From Chloroflexota bacterium (GTDB taxonomy: Bacteria > Chloroflexota > Anaerolineae > Anaerolineales > Villigracilaceae): 64,000 nt of DNA. The first letter of the stretch is position 1, and every line of letters starts with the position of its first letter. The stretch is taken from the NCBI GenBank assembly GCA_021795965.1, contig JAJYOU010000002.1, positions 84,086 to 148,085 on the forward strand, given 5' to 3'. Shown here in pieces: positions 9,801 to 19,425 of this stretch. The position numbers and the translations under genes are program-made. The notes under the pieces are model-generated. The model searched no databases. It worked only from the letters and a program-made list of their open reading frames with translations, and was not told where the DNA came from.

Positions 9801-10688
9801 ATGATCAATAAAAACTCAATCCTGATCACCTCCCTGGGTAGGACCGGTACAGAATTCTTTGCAAAGTTCTTTCAGGATATCCTGCCCGATTGCGTCTCTC
9901 TGCATGAACCAGATATTTTCGAATTACAGTCCCTCAAAATTCCCAATTACCGTGATCGATTAATAAACGCCGGTATCTGGCGGCTCGTGGTTCTAAAATT
10001 ATTGGGAAAATGGTCGCTGGTTAAAATTTCCGATGAGCGTTTCTTCGGGCGGATCGACGGCGAGAAAGCTGCGCAGTTCCTGGTCAAACAGCGGGAATCC
10101 TTCATTTCGGAAAGACCCGGGAGTATTTATGTTGAATCCAATATTGGGTATTATGGTCTGCTGGATGTAACCCCGCTGGCATTTAAAAATCATAAAGCCG
10201 TCCTGATTGTGCGGGACGGTCGTGATTGGGTTCGTTCAGCGATCAACTGGGGTGAAATTTACGGCAAGAAAGGGATTCGAAAATATTTTTCCCATACCTG
10301 GCCGAGCGCCGAAAAAGTACCGGGGGATGCGCTTGCCTCCAGCTGGAACCAGGCTTCGGAATTTCAGAAAGCCTGTTGGGCTTGGGCAAACCTGAATGCT
10401 TATGCCATTAAGACCATGCAGCAAAATCCGGCAGCCCGCATGTATAAATTTGAAGATATTTTCAAAGGTCCAGATCGCTACGATTATTTAAATGACTTGG
10501 TAAGATTCACCACCGCCCTGCCCGGGATCGACCCCGCCAGCCTGAAGAAGACCGACGGCTGGCTTGATCAAAAAATCCATCCGAGTTCGAACCAGTTTCC
10601 AGCCTGGCAAGAGTGGACCGCACAGCAAAAAAATCAATTTGATGAAATCTGCGGTCCCCTTATGAGCAGGTTGAATTATCATTATTAA
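9801..10688 (+). CDS. sulfotransferase-like protein
   Basis: The 295-residue protein starts SILITSLGRTGTEFFAKFF, which matches the PAPS-binding loop of bacterial sulfotransferases (SxGRTGT), and has VLIVRDGRDWVRSAINW, resembling their 3'-phosphate-binding RDPR segment. It would move a sulfuryl group from PAPS to a sugar hydroxyl. It is a second sulfotransferase-like domain in this locus beside the one ending at 1874, so the surface glycan may be sulfated. AGGA precedes the ATG. The acceptor cannot be read from sequence. Confidence 0.7.
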   Translation: MINKNSILITSLGRTGTEFFAKFFQDILPDCVSLHEPDIFELQSLKIPNYRDRLINAGIWRLVVLKLLGKWSLVKISDERFFGRIDGEKAAQFLVKQRESFISERPGSIYVESNIGYYGLLDVTPLAFKNHKAVLIVRDGRDWVRSAINWGEIYGKKGIRKYFSHTWPSAEKVPGDALASSWNQASEFQKACWAWANLNAYAIKTMQQNPAARMYKFEDIFKGPDRYDYLNDLVRFTTALPGIDPASLKKTDGWLDQKIHPSSNQFPAWQEWTAQQKNQFDEICGPLMSRLNYHY

Positions 10689-10717
10689 AAACCTTCCACC
10701 CTTCAAATTGGTGAATT

Positions 10718-11671
10718 TTGAAAAATAAATTTCTGCGGAATTTTCTATATATCCTGGTCAGCCTCGGCATCCTGGTTGCATTTGCGGTTTACCTCGTGCT
10801 TAATTCCGAAAAATATCTCAACCTGCTCAATATTTCGAAGGGGGATGTCCTCTCGATGTTCCTCCTTTCGCTCCTCTTCCCGTTAATCAACAGCCTGCAA
10901 AACATGTACTTTTACCAGGGTTTGGGAGTGAAAAACTTCACCTTTGCCGATAGTTTCCTGATCTCCTCAGCCTCCACCCTGGCAAACCAGCTTCCCATTC
11001 CTGGCGGGATCCTTTCACGGGGTTTTTACTTTAAAAAGAAATTTAATCTTTCCTACACGAAATATACCAGTTCAATATTTGCCCTTTTCTTCTTTTCGGT
11101 CGCAGTCAACGGGCTGGCAGGGCTGGGCGTGCTGACTTACTGGAAATTATTTACTCCCATCCCGGTCAATACCACCCTGGCGCTGGCTTTCTTCCTGATG
11201 GTCGCCTCCCTGCTCGTTTTCTGGATCCCGATGCAGAAGATCAGGCTGCCTCAAAAAATTCAAAATTTGTCCAACCAGGCGATCGAAGGCTGGATGACGA
11301 TCCGGCAAAGCCCGGGTTTGATCTGGAAAGTCATCCTGACCCAGCTGGCAATGATTTTTTTTCTCTCCCTGCGTTATTGGATCGCCTTCCGCATGGTCTC
11401 ACAAGAGGTGACTTTCGCCCAGGTTTTGCTCTTCGCCAGCGCCTCCATCCTGACCCAGCTGGTGACGATTGCTCCGGGGGGATTGGGTGTGCGTGAAGCA
11501 ATCGTGGCGGGAGTCGCCACCGCCCTCGGTTTTGACACCAGCGTCAGTGTCGTTGCGGTCAGCCTTGACCGGCTGGTGATCACGATCGTGATTGTCCTGA
11601 TGGGCTGGGTCAGTACGATCATCCTCGGACGGCAAATTTCCCGCGCTGAAAGTGCCAACCCGGTCCCCTGA
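10718..11671 (+). CDS. UPF0104 / LPG-synthase-TM-like membrane protein
   Basis: A 317-residue protein with about eight hydrophobic segments. ANQLPIPGGILSRGFYFKKK and APGGLGVREAIVAG are signatures of the UPF0104 (YbhN-like, lysylphosphatidylglycerol-synthase transmembrane) family, which often lies in glycan loci and is proposed to move or modify lipids. The start is a TTG; no in-frame ATG gives the first helix. The position between glycosyltransferase and sulfotransferase genes suggests a role in lipid-linked glycan handling, but no substrate is known. Confidence 0.75.
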   Translation: MKNKFLRNFLYILVSLGILVAFAVYLVLNSEKYLNLLNISKGDVLSMFLLSLLFPLINSLQNMYFYQGLGVKNFTFADSFLISSASTLANQLPIPGGILSRGFYFKKKFNLSYTKYTSSIFALFFFSVAVNGLAGLGVLTYWKLFTPIPVNTTLALAFFLMVASLLVFWIPMQKIRLPQKIQNLSNQAIEGWMTIRQSPGLIWKVILTQLAMIFFLSLRYWIAFRMVSQEVTFAQVLLFASASILTQLVTIAPGGLGVREAIVAGVATALGFDTSVSVVAVSLDRLVITIVIVLMGWVSTIILGRQISRAESANPVP

Positions 11672-11703
11672 CGCCATTCATTTCGCATATATATGGAATC
11701 TGC

Positions 11704-13578
11704 ATGAAAAACAAAGCAAATCCCTCCCTTCGAAAGGTACTGACCTCCTTTCTTTTGGTCTGCATCCTGCTCACTCCCTGGTCCAATGCCAGCGCAGAGT
11801 CAGGAATCCCCGGGCAAGCACAAGGCGGCATCCAAGCCGGATCTGCCCTGGCGCCGCTCATAATCGGGAGCGGAGAAATCATCCCCGGTCAATACATCGT
11901 CATCCTCAAAGAAGAGGTCAAACCCGAACAGCAAAATGCCATTTTGGAAGAAATCATTCAGGCTGGTGCATCAGGGGCTGGCAGCCGGGTTCTTTTTAAT
12001 TTCCCATCGATCAAAGGCTTTGCGGCCCGTCTGCCTGAAGAGGCTCTTCTCGCCCTGCGGCAGAACCCACTGGTTGATTCCATTGAGCCTGACCAGATCC
12101 TGCAGGTGGAAAACTCGCTCGACCTGCCCGCTGAGAGCGCCGCCGGGCAAAACTCCCAACCCGCAACCCAATCTTATGCCCCCTGGGGTCTGGACCGGAT
12201 CGACCAGCACCTCCTCCCGCTTGATCATACCTATTTTTACCCGGTCACTGGCAGGGGAGTCAATGTTTATGTCCTCGATACTGGCATCCGCACCACTCAC
12301 ATCGAATTTTCTGGCCGCGCCACGAGGGATTTTGACAGCATCGGTGACGGGCAAAATGGCAATGACTGCAATGGTCATGGCACGCATGTCGCCGGGATTA
12401 TCGGTGGAAAAACCTACGGGGTGGCGAAAGAGGTTAAACTGCACGCAGTCCGCGTGGTGAATTGTTCCGGATACGGCACCTATTCGGAGGTGATCGCCGG
12501 GATCGATTGGGTCACCACCCACCGCGTCCTGCCGGCGGTCGCCAATATGAGCCTGGGGGGCGGTTTGAGCCCAGCCCTTAATGCAGCGGTCGCCTCCGCC
12601 ATTGCCGCCGGCATCACTTTTGTAGTTTCAGCCGGGAACGAGGACCAGGATGCCTGCAATTTTTCCCCTTCCAGTCTCAGCCAGGCAATCACCATTGGTG
12701 CCACTTCAGCGAATGATTACAGAGCCTCTTATTCCAACTGGGGTAGCTGTCTCGACCTGTTTGCACCGGGTTCAGAGATCAAATCAGCCTGGAATACGAG
12801 CGATACTGCGACGCAAATCCTGAGCGGAACTTCGATGGCAGCTCCGCACGCGGCGGGAGTCGCCGCGCTCTATCTTCAGGATTATCCCGCAGCCTCAGCC
12901 GCCCAGGTCAGCGGTGTTCTGGTCAATATTTCTTCAAAATATGTCGTTCACGATCCTGCCGGATCTGCAAACCGGCTGGTTTACTCCAACTACTCCCTTC
13001 CCACTGTCCCCAGCGCAGTTTCACCCAACGGGAAAACCTATTCCCAAATCCCCAGGTTTGCCTGGAGCGTCGTCCCTAGGGCTGAAGCCTATCAAATCCA
13101 TATTTTTGAAAATGGGCTGCTCAAAGTTTCGTATTACCTGCCCGGTCTCCCCTGCGGAGCGACGCTTTGCACCTACCAGTCAAGCAGGATTTTTAACCTG
13201 GGCAATTATTCCTGGAAGGTCCGGGCAAAAATCAGCGGTGCCTGGAGAAATTTCAGCCCCAGCAAAAGCTTCTCGATCCTGCCTTTGCCAAGCATCCCCA
13301 CCTCACTCACTCCAGCAAGTTCGATCTCTGGCGCTTACCCGGTTTTCAGCTGGAAAAAAATTGACGGGGCACTGAAATATCAAGTGCTGCTTATGCAAAA
13401 TAATACGGTTCTCTATGCCAGGGTCATCAGCTCCACCGGCTGCGGCAGCGCTGAGACCTGTCAGCTACAACCCGGGTCTGCACTTTCACCCGGCGCTTAT
13501 GAATGGATTGTCCGTGCGTACATCGGGGATTACTGGAGATCCTACAGCCCACCCCTGAGTTTTAGCATCGTGAAGTGA
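11704..13578 (+). CDS. secreted subtilisin-like serine protease (S8)
   Basis: A 624-residue secreted protease. Residues 1-31 are a signal peptide (two Lys/Arg patches, hydrophobic core, cleavage near NASA). Residues about 62-136 match the inhibitor I9 propeptide (GQYIVILKE...IEPDQIL). The S8 domain follows with the triad Asp192 (VLDTGI), His225 (NGHGTHVAG) and Ser377 (GTSMAAPHAAG), and the oxyanion Asn312. The C-terminus (about 430-624) has two similar modules of about 95 residues, each with a 'P..F.W' start and two Cys, which look like fibronectin-type or cell-wall-binding repeats. It sits inside the polysaccharide locus; its target is unknown. Confidence 0.93.
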   Translation: MKNKANPSLRKVLTSFLLVCILLTPWSNASAESGIPGQAQGGIQAGSALAPLIIGSGEIIPGQYIVILKEEVKPEQQNAILEEIIQAGASGAGSRVLFNFPSIKGFAARLPEEALLALRQNPLVDSIEPDQILQVENSLDLPAESAAGQNSQPATQSYAPWGLDRIDQHLLPLDHTYFYPVTGRGVNVYVLDTGIRTTHIEFSGRATRDFDSIGDGQNGNDCNGHGTHVAGIIGGKTYGVAKEVKLHAVRVVNCSGYGTYSEVIAGIDWVTTHRVLPAVANMSLGGGLSPALNAAVASAIAAGITFVVSAGNEDQDACNFSPSSLSQAITIGATSANDYRASYSNWGSCLDLFAPGSEIKSAWNTSDTATQILSGTSMAAPHAAGVAALYLQDYPAASAAQVSGVLVNISSKYVVHDPAGSANRLVYSNYSLPTVPSAVSPNGKTYSQIPRFAWSVVPRAEAYQIHIFENGLLKVSYYLPGLPCGATLCTYQSSRIFNLGNYSWKVRAKISGAWRNFSPSKSFSILPLPSIPTSLTPASSISGAYPVFSWKKIDGALKYQVLLMQNNTVLYARVISSTGCGSAETCQLQPGSALSPGAYEWIVRAYIGDYWRSYSPPLSFSIVK

Positions 13579-13731
13579 ATTTTTTGCCTGGCCGAGGAAA
13601 TAAGTTCCTGGCTGGTTTGAAGTTTGGGACCGGCTTCTTTTTCCGAATTCTTTGGAACCGTCACAAGTCTTAGCAAAAAATCCGTGCCGCTTCCCAGGGA
13701 TCCGAATCAAAGCAGGTTATAATTTCGAGAA
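13579..13731 (+). promoter_or_regulatory. intergenic with weak hairpin and TATAAT next to the start codon
   Basis: An imperfect stem-loop (13588-13615, GGCC and GGAA paired with TTCC and GGCT, five-base loop) may end the protease transcript. A TATAAT at 13718-13723 lies only 8 nt before the ATG of the GT2 gene at 13732, so transcription from it would start almost at the ATG and give a leaderless mRNA. No good -35 is seen. Confidence 0.35.
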
Positions 13732-15576
13732 ATGCGTCCATTCCTTCAGAAAATTCGTTCAATCCTGATTCCCCGCAGCAGCCAGCGGGAATTGTTTGTC
13801 TTGCGCGCACGCCTCTGGCTTCAAAACCTGCAGTCGCTGACCGGTCCCGGCTTTGGGGACTGGATCCGGAACAACGAACCAGATGCCGCTGAATTGGAGC
13901 GCCAGGGAAAGGTTTCTGCAGCACCACGCAACGCGCCTTGGATCAGCTTGTTGCTGCCAGTTCGCACTGCCGATATGATCCATTTACCCGACGTCCTGAA
14001 GTCAATTTTCAACCAGTCCTGTTCCGGCTGGGAGCTGGTTCTACTGGCTCCCGATGCCTTAAAAACAGAAATTCAAGTCCAAATTGATGGCTACGCGAAA
14101 CATAACAGCCCGATTAAACTGGTCTGCGTTGCTTCTGAAGTCAATCTCGGAGCTGCGCTCAAAAACGCGCTGACCGCCAGCCGCGCGGAACTGATCGCCC
14201 TGCTGACCCGCCCAGTCCGCCTGGCTCCTTTTGCGCTTTTCGAAATCGCCGCGGCGGATGCAAGTGTCCCTCACTCTGATCTTTTCTATTCAGACGAAGA
14301 TTCGCTGGATCCATCTGGCAGCCGGCGCATCCACCCGGTTTTTAAACCCGCCTTCAGCATTGATATCTTGAGAGGGCGCAACTACTTGGGCAGCTTCCTG
14401 ATCCTGCGCAACAAACCGGCTGCCTGGTTGAGCTGGGAACCTTCAGGGATCACGTACGATGACTTTTTTGACCTGATCCTGCGCAGCGTGGAATCAGCCC
14501 GGGCCGTCACCCACATTCCCCAGATTTTATTTCACCAGATTCCTGCAGCGGCTGACCCGGCAGTTCCACTTTTAAGGGAGCGGACACCCCAGGTTGTTTC
14601 AGATCATTTAACCCGATTAAACATCCCCGGCAGCGCCAGGGAAAGTCAACTCCCGGGGTTGACCCGTGTGGATTATTCCATTCAGGACCAGCCGAAGGTC
14701 TCCATCCTTATCCCCAACCAGGACCATTCCTCTGATTTAGCCCGCTGCATCGATTCGATCTTAACCAGGTCAAGCTATCAAAATTTTGAAATATTGATCC
14801 TCGAAAACAACAGTCAATCCCCCGAAACCTTCCAGCTGTACCAGTACCTGACCAGGCGCGACCCGCGCATCCGGCTTTTGACTTTCAACGAAAAACCTTT
14901 TAACTTTTCGAGAATCAACAATTTTGGAGCTGCCCAGGCTGACGGCAGCCTGCTGCTTTTCCTCAATAACGATATGGAAGTGATCACGCCAAACTGGCTG
15001 GAAATCATGCTGGGAAATGCCCTGCGCCCGGAGGTGGGGGCGGTCGGCGTAAAATTAATTTATCCCTATGGTCTCATCCAGCACGCCGGGATTGTGGCAG
15101 GGCTGGGGGTCGTCGCCTCGCACTACTTTGTTGGCAGGTCTTCTCACGATACCGGTTACCAATTTAACCTCGTGACGCCGCAAAATCTTTCTGCAGTGAC
15201 CGGCGCCTGCATCCTGGTCCGCAAAATAAATTTTGAGCTTGTTTCGGGTTTTGATGATCGTTATGGTCTTGGTTATGGGGATATCGATTTGTGTTTGAAG
15301 CTGAGGAACAAAGGATTTTTAATTGTCTGGACGCCCTATGCCGAATTGATCCACCGCGAATCGATCACACGCGGCTATGAAGACGATCCTGAAAAAATGC
15401 AACGCTTTTACCGTGAAGCCGGTCTGCTCCGAACCGAATGGCAAGCCCTGATTGAGGCTGGGGATCCTTATTACAATCCCAACCTGACCCTTAAGAAAGG
15501 TGATTTTTCCATTCAGTCGGGAAAATGCAACCTGGCTCCGCGCACCTTGCCCGGGCTGGGTCGCTGGATCAATTAA
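13732..15576 (+). CDS. two-domain family 2 glycosyltransferase
   Basis: Of 614 residues, about 60-300 form a degenerate GT2-like domain (ISLLLPVRTADMIHLPDVL...FYSDEDSLD), and about 320-590 form a canonical GT2 domain: KVSILIPNQDHSSDLARC, LILENNSQS, LFLNNDMEVI (metal-binding acidic motif), TGACILVRK and GYGDIDLCLKLR (catalytic ED-type motif). Tandem GT2 proteins of this kind often make repeating O-antigen or rhamnan chains. There is no membrane segment, so it acts in the cytoplasm. Its TAA stop shares bases 15573-15576 with the stop of the convergent gene, so neither has its own terminator there. Confidence 0.9.
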   Translation: MRPFLQKIRSILIPRSSQRELFVLRARLWLQNLQSLTGPGFGDWIRNNEPDAAELERQGKVSAAPRNAPWISLLLPVRTADMIHLPDVLKSIFNQSCSGWELVLLAPDALKTEIQVQIDGYAKHNSPIKLVCVASEVNLGAALKNALTASRAELIALLTRPVRLAPFALFEIAAADASVPHSDLFYSDEDSLDPSGSRRIHPVFKPAFSIDILRGRNYLGSFLILRNKPAAWLSWEPSGITYDDFFDLILRSVESARAVTHIPQILFHQIPAAADPAVPLLRERTPQVVSDHLTRLNIPGSARESQLPGLTRVDYSIQDQPKVSILIPNQDHSSDLARCIDSILTRSSYQNFEILILENNSQSPETFQLYQYLTRRDPRIRLLTFNEKPFNFSRINNFGAAQADGSLLLFLNNDMEVITPNWLEIMLGNALRPEVGAVGVKLIYPYGLIQHAGIVAGLGVVASHYFVGRSSHDTGYQFNLVTPQNLSAVTGACILVRKINFELVSGFDDRYGLGYGDIDLCLKLRNKGFLIVWTPYAELIHRESITRGYEDDPEKMQRFYREAGLLRTEWQALIEAGDPYYNPNLTLKKGDFSIQSGKCNLAPRTLPGLGRWIN

Positions 15577-17030
15577 TACGCCCCACGACCCTGGATTGCA
15601 GTGATGAAGGTATGCATCAGGATGTGAATATCCAGCCAGATCGACCAGTTCTGGACGTAATAGACATCCAGGGCAACCCTCTCATCATACGTCAGGTTAT
15701 TCCGCCCCGAAATTTGCCACATCCCGGTCATCCCCGGCATGACCTGCTTGTAAATTTCAAAATCGTCCCGATAGAGAGAAATTTCCTCCTTGACGATCGG
15801 TCGGGGTCCGATCAGGCTCATTTCCCTGCGCATCACATTCCATAATTGAGGCAGCTCATCCAGGCTGGTTTTCCTCAATAAATTTCCCACCCTGGTAATG
15901 CGCATATCGTTCTTGAGTTTGAAATTTTGCTCCCATTCCAGCCGGATGTCTTCGTCCTTCTCCAAATAGGATTGAAGCACTTCCTCGGCATTGGATACCA
16001 TTGAACGGAATTTCCAGATCCGTATTTCCTGACCATCATGCCCAACCCTTTTTTGGTCATAAAAAACAGGTCCACGGCTGTCCAATTTAATCGCTAATGC
16101 AATCAGGAGAAAAACAGGCACCAATACCGGCAGACTGACAATGATCAGGCTGATATCGATCACCCTTTTAATAAATTGCTGGGTGGGATTGATCAACTGG
16201 TGTGTCACTTCCAATCCCAGTTGTTCGACCAGGTTGAGCGGGGTGAACCAGACCGACCCGAACCTGGCTTCGTCGAACATGACAATCACCCGCTTGAAGC
16301 GGTGCCCCCGATCCAGCAGGACGTTTTTCACCGCCCCGAGGGGTGCCTTGAGTGGAACGATGATGGCGATATCAATATCCTGAAAGAGGGATTTGTCCGC
16401 CCATTCCTCGCTCTGCTGATCAGAAGGCGCTGGAAAAACGTTGCGAATTGAGGCGGTTTTGACGCACAATACCGGCTGGAAACCGATCAGCGGATTTTTC
16501 CTGAGGCTGGCATAGACCCGCTCTGCACCATCCCCTTCGCCCACCACCACCACCGGGATGCCCCATAACTTGATCCGGACCGCAATCCGGCGGAATATTT
16601 TCCGCATGATCGGGACGCTGAACAAAAGCATGATCCACGTCAATCCCATCACGGCGCGTGACCACGAATTCGTACTTCTCAGGTAAAAAGTCACACCCAT
16701 CAGGAGCAGGGTTCCAAGCGAGGAGCTGATGGATAAGCGCCTCAGCTCTTCAACCGGTCCCGTTCCGATGCCGGGATACAAATTCGAAAGAAAATAAATG
16801 ATTATGTAAACCGCTGCGACAGGCAAATAGAGGGAATAATAAGATTTTACCGGTAAATCTGCGCGGACAAAGCTCCAAATCAGGGTGGCGAGCGCCATCG
16901 AACCCACCAGGCTGAAAGTATCGCTCAGGATCATGACCCCAGCCATCAATGACCGGCGATTGACCCAGGCAAAGTTCCGTTTATTGCGGGCATAAAATTC
17001 CTCATCCTTGAACAGGATTACAGGTTTCAT
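15573..17030 (-). CDS. WbaP-type undecaprenyl-phosphate sugar phosphotransferase
   Basis: A 485-residue polyisoprenyl-phosphate hexose-1-phosphate transferase of the long WbaP/CpsE type, which starts glycan synthesis by loading sugar-1-phosphate on undecaprenyl phosphate. It has four N-terminal helices (to about 140), a CoA-binding-like middle domain (VVVGEGDGAERV), one more helix, and a catalytic C-terminal domain with KRVIDISL, DSRGPVFYDQKRVG, WKFRSM, KTSLDELPQLWNV and SLIGPRP. The longer frame to 17051 is possible, but the ATG at 17030 overlaps the upstream stop as ATGA and gives MKPVILFKDEEF. It is the last gene of a GT4-GT4-WbaP operon. Confidence 0.93.
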   Translation of the reverse strand: MKPVILFKDEEFYARNKRNFAWVNRRSLMAGVMILSDTFSLVGSMALATLIWSFVRADLPVKSYYSLYLPVAAVYIIIYFLSNLYPGIGTGPVEELRRLSISSSLGTLLLMGVTFYLRSTNSWSRAVMGLTWIMLLFSVPIMRKIFRRIAVRIKLWGIPVVVVGEGDGAERVYASLRKNPLIGFQPVLCVKTASIRNVFPAPSDQQSEEWADKSLFQDIDIAIIVPLKAPLGAVKNVLLDRGHRFKRVIVMFDEARFGSVWFTPLNLVEQLGLEVTHQLINPTQQFIKRVIDISLIIVSLPVLVPVFLLIALAIKLDSRGPVFYDQKRVGHDGQEIRIWKFRSMVSNAEEVLQSYLEKDEDIRLEWEQNFKLKNDMRITRVGNLLRKTSLDELPQLWNVMRREMSLIGPRPIVKEEISLYRDDFEIYKQVMPGMTGMWQISGRNNLTYDERVALDVYYVQNWSIWLDIHILMHTFITAIQGRGAY

Positions 17031-18118
17031 ACGCTCTCTTTCCCGCTGCATGTTTGGATGATCTTCAATGTTTTCAATGCGGTTGCTTCCCAGCGAAAGC
17101 CGGCTACGTTTTCATACCCGCGCCGGATCAAATCATCCTGTAAATCAGGATTGGAAATCAATTGTTCAATCGTCTCTGCCATGTTCTCCACGTCATATGG
17201 ATCAAAGTAAAGTGCGGCATTCCTGCCCGCCTCCGGCAGGGAGGCACTTTTGGAGCAAATAACCGGGCAGCCGCAGCTCATCGCTTCCAGGATGGGAAGT
17301 CCGAAACCTTCAAAAAGAGAGGGAGATATAAAAGCCAGCGCGTTCTCGTATAATGCCTTCAAGCCCTGGTCGCTGACAAAGCCGAGGTGAATGACATTTT
17401 CGACTGCCGACTGGACGGTCTCTGGCTTAAAAATCCGGTTCGAACCTCCGGTTGCCGCCAATTTGAGATCGGTCTTGACCAACTGCAGCGCGCTTACCAG
17501 ACGTTCAAAATTCTTGTGTTTGCTCAAGCTGGATACGCTCAGTAAATACCCTTTGGAGGTCAAGCCGCGTTTTCCCAGGATTCCAGCGTCCGCAGGAATG
17601 CGCTCGAGATGATCTCCACCCAGTAAAACCGGGATGATCCGATCCGGGCGGACGTGCAAATAGCGGGCGAGTTCGCCCTGGGAAAAAACCGAATCGGTAA
17701 TGATCTGCCGGGCGAAACGTGCGAACAAGAAATAGGAAAAATAATATTTTAGACGGAACAAAAAAGAATAAGCCTGCGGGATCAGGAAAACATTGGCATC
17801 GTGGAGCGTGACCACCTGGTTGAAATAAAATACCGGTCCGGAATTTGCCGGGGAAAAAATCAACCGTCCGCGGGCATGCAGCGGCAGGTCCACCTGTTCC
17901 CACAAATTACCCCGATTGATTCCAACCTTTTCAATCTTAATCCTGGACCATTCAGGAAGGTTTTTTGCGTCCGGCGGCACCAGGCAAAGGAACTGCAGTT
18001 CCCGGTACTCCTGGTTTTCCAGGATCAGATCGAGGCTGCGAAAGAGTTCGATGCCGTAACGCTGGACCCCGGTCACCTGGCTGGTTAAGAATCTACCATT
18101 AATGATCACCTCAGGCAT
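17027..18118 (-). CDS. family 4 glycosyltransferase
   Basis: A GT4 glycosyltransferase of 363 residues. The N-terminal domain begins MPEVIINGRFLTSQVTGVQRYG, typical of mannosyl- or rhamnosyl-transferases that take a lipid-linked acceptor. The donor domain shows YLLSVSSLSKHKNFERLV, VIHLGFVSDQGLKALYENA, and SLFEGFGLPILEAMSCGCPVI (E-x7-E). The frame is open 34 codons further upstream, but this would overlap the previous gene by about 97 nt and has no family match, so the ATG at 18118 is chosen. It lies 5 nt after the upstream gene and overlaps the WbaP start. Confidence 0.9.
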   Translation of the reverse strand: MPEVIINGRFLTSQVTGVQRYGIELFRSLDLILENQEYRELQFLCLVPPDAKNLPEWSRIKIEKVGINRGNLWEQVDLPLHARGRLIFSPANSGPVFYFNQVVTLHDANVFLIPQAYSFLFRLKYYFSYFLFARFARQIITDSVFSQGELARYLHVRPDRIIPVLLGGDHLERIPADAGILGKRGLTSKGYLLSVSSLSKHKNFERLVSALQLVKTDLKLAATGGSNRIFKPETVQSAVENVIHLGFVSDQGLKALYENALAFISPSLFEGFGLPILEAMSCGCPVICSKSASLPEAGRNAALYFDPYDVENMAETIEQLISNPDLQDDLIRRGYENVAGFRWEATALKTLKIIQTCSGKESV

Positions 18119-18123
18119 GATCT

Positions 18124-19254
18124 TTATCCCCGGGAAAAGGAATTCCAGGAATCCTCGACAGACTCGTAAAACTCTTTCTGGAAGCGCTGATTGGAAAATT
18201 TGAGGGCATTCTCCCGGCAATCCTGGGCTGAAATTTCCAGCTTCTCAAATTCTCCGATTGCCTCCTGGATGGCAGCCGCAGTCTGGCTTGGGAAGAAAAG
18301 CCCGGTTGGTTTCGTCGTTCCCTGCCCGCGGACTGTTTCAAGCGCGCCGCCTTGACCGAATGCGATCACTGGAGCACCACAAGCCTGGGCTTCGAGCGGT
18401 AGGATGCCAAAATCCTCCCGGGCTGCAAAAATAAATGCCTTGCAGCGCCGCATTTGGTCTCGCAGCACTTCTTTGGGTTGGTACCCCATCAGGGTGATGT
18501 TTCCGGGTAAATTTCTGCTTAACTTTTGATAATCCGGACCTTCCCCGATGATGACCAGTTTTTTATCTGGTAAATTTTTAAAAGCCTCGATGATTAAATC
18601 AAGGCGTTTGTAGGGCACAAAACGTGACGCCGCCAGGTAAAAATCCCCACGCACACCGCCAGGTGAAAAATAATCGGTGTCCACCGGTGGATAAATCACG
18701 TGCGAATCGCGCCGGTAGAACTTCCGGATTCGACGTGCGATGAATCCTGAATTTGCAATCAGTACATCCGGCCGGCTGGCAGCCAGCGAGTCCCAGATGC
18801 GGATGTAATGCAGCATGATGCGTGCAGCCAGGCTCCGCAGACCCTTGGCCTGGCTGTTTTCCAGGTAAGCGTTTTGCATATCCCAGGCATAACGCATGGG
18901 GGTATGCAGGTAACTGATGTGGAGTTGGTCGGGACCGGTGATGACACCTTTGGAGACCGCATGACAGTTTGAAATGACGATCTCATAATCCTTCAAGTCG
19001 AGTTGTTCAATTGCCAGCGGCATGAACGCCAGGTAATTTCGGTAATTTTTTTGACTGATAAAGGGGAATTTTTGCAGAATGGTGGGTCGAATTTCAGTTT
19101 TGCCAAGGAATGCCCTGTCTTCCGCTTTCAAAAAATCCACCACGCCGTACAATGCCGCATCCGGGAAGATTTTCAATAACTGCTCCACGACGTTTTCAGA
19201 CCCGCCGATCGTGGTGAACCATTCATGAACGATGGCAATTTTTTTGATTTCCAT
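18124..19254 (-). CDS. family 4 glycosyltransferase (WbaZ-like)
   Basis: A 376-residue GT4 protein. KKIAIVHEWFTTIGGSENVVEQL and SYLHTPMRYAWDMQNAYLE are typical of the WbaZ/mannosyltransferase subgroup. The donor domain contains FYLAASRFVPYKRLDLII, VIIGEGPDY, ITLMGYQPKEVLRD and EDFGILPLEAQACGAPVIAFGQGGALETV. It is the first gene of the leftward operon that ends with the initiating phosphotransferase, with a candidate promoter at 19290-19318. It probably adds an early sugar to the lipid-linked acceptor. Confidence 0.9.
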   Translation of the reverse strand: MEIKKIAIVHEWFTTIGGSENVVEQLLKIFPDAALYGVVDFLKAEDRAFLGKTEIRPTILQKFPFISQKNYRNYLAFMPLAIEQLDLKDYEIVISNCHAVSKGVITGPDQLHISYLHTPMRYAWDMQNAYLENSQAKGLRSLAARIMLHYIRIWDSLAASRPDVLIANSGFIARRIRKFYRRDSHVIYPPVDTDYFSPGGVRGDFYLAASRFVPYKRLDLIIEAFKNLPDKKLVIIGEGPDYQKLSRNLPGNITLMGYQPKEVLRDQMRRCKAFIFAAREDFGILPLEAQACGAPVIAFGQGGALETVRGQGTTKPTGLFFPSQTAAAIQEAIGEFEKLEISAQDCRENALKFSNQRFQKEFYESVEDSWNSFSRG

Positions 19255-19289
19255 GGTCGCTGATCTTAATTCCCTGTCTGCAAATTGAG

Positions 19290-19318
19290 ATTCTGCTGTT
19301 TGTATTATACCCTGTCAA
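19290..19318 (-). promoter_or_regulatory. candidate promoter of the leftward GT4-GT4-WbaP operon
   Basis: On the minus strand TTGACA (19318-19313), 17 nt, CAGAAT (19295-19290) lies 36 nt before the GT4 start codon. A perfect TATAAT (19309-19304) sits inside the spacer, so a second start point is possible. The region lies just beyond the terminator of the upstream aminotransferase gene, as expected for a new transcription unit. Confidence 0.5.
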
Positions 19319-19364
19319 CTCCCTGCTGGAATTTTTCTCCGTAATGCAGTCTGTGTTGCCCCTG

Positions 19365-19404
19365 AAAAAAAGAACAAGCAGCCAGAATTGACCGGCTGCT
19401 TGTT
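19365..19404 (-). terminator. rho-independent terminator after the aminotransferase gene
   Basis: Arms AACAAGCAGCC (19373-19383) and GGCTGCTTGTT (19394-19404) form a perfect 11-bp stem with a 10-nt loop. Read leftward it is followed by a T run (A's at 19365-19371 on the plus strand). It starts 22 nt after the stop codon of the aminotransferase at 19426. Confidence 0.9.
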
Positions 19405-19425
19405 ATAAGAAATCGACCTGTTTTC

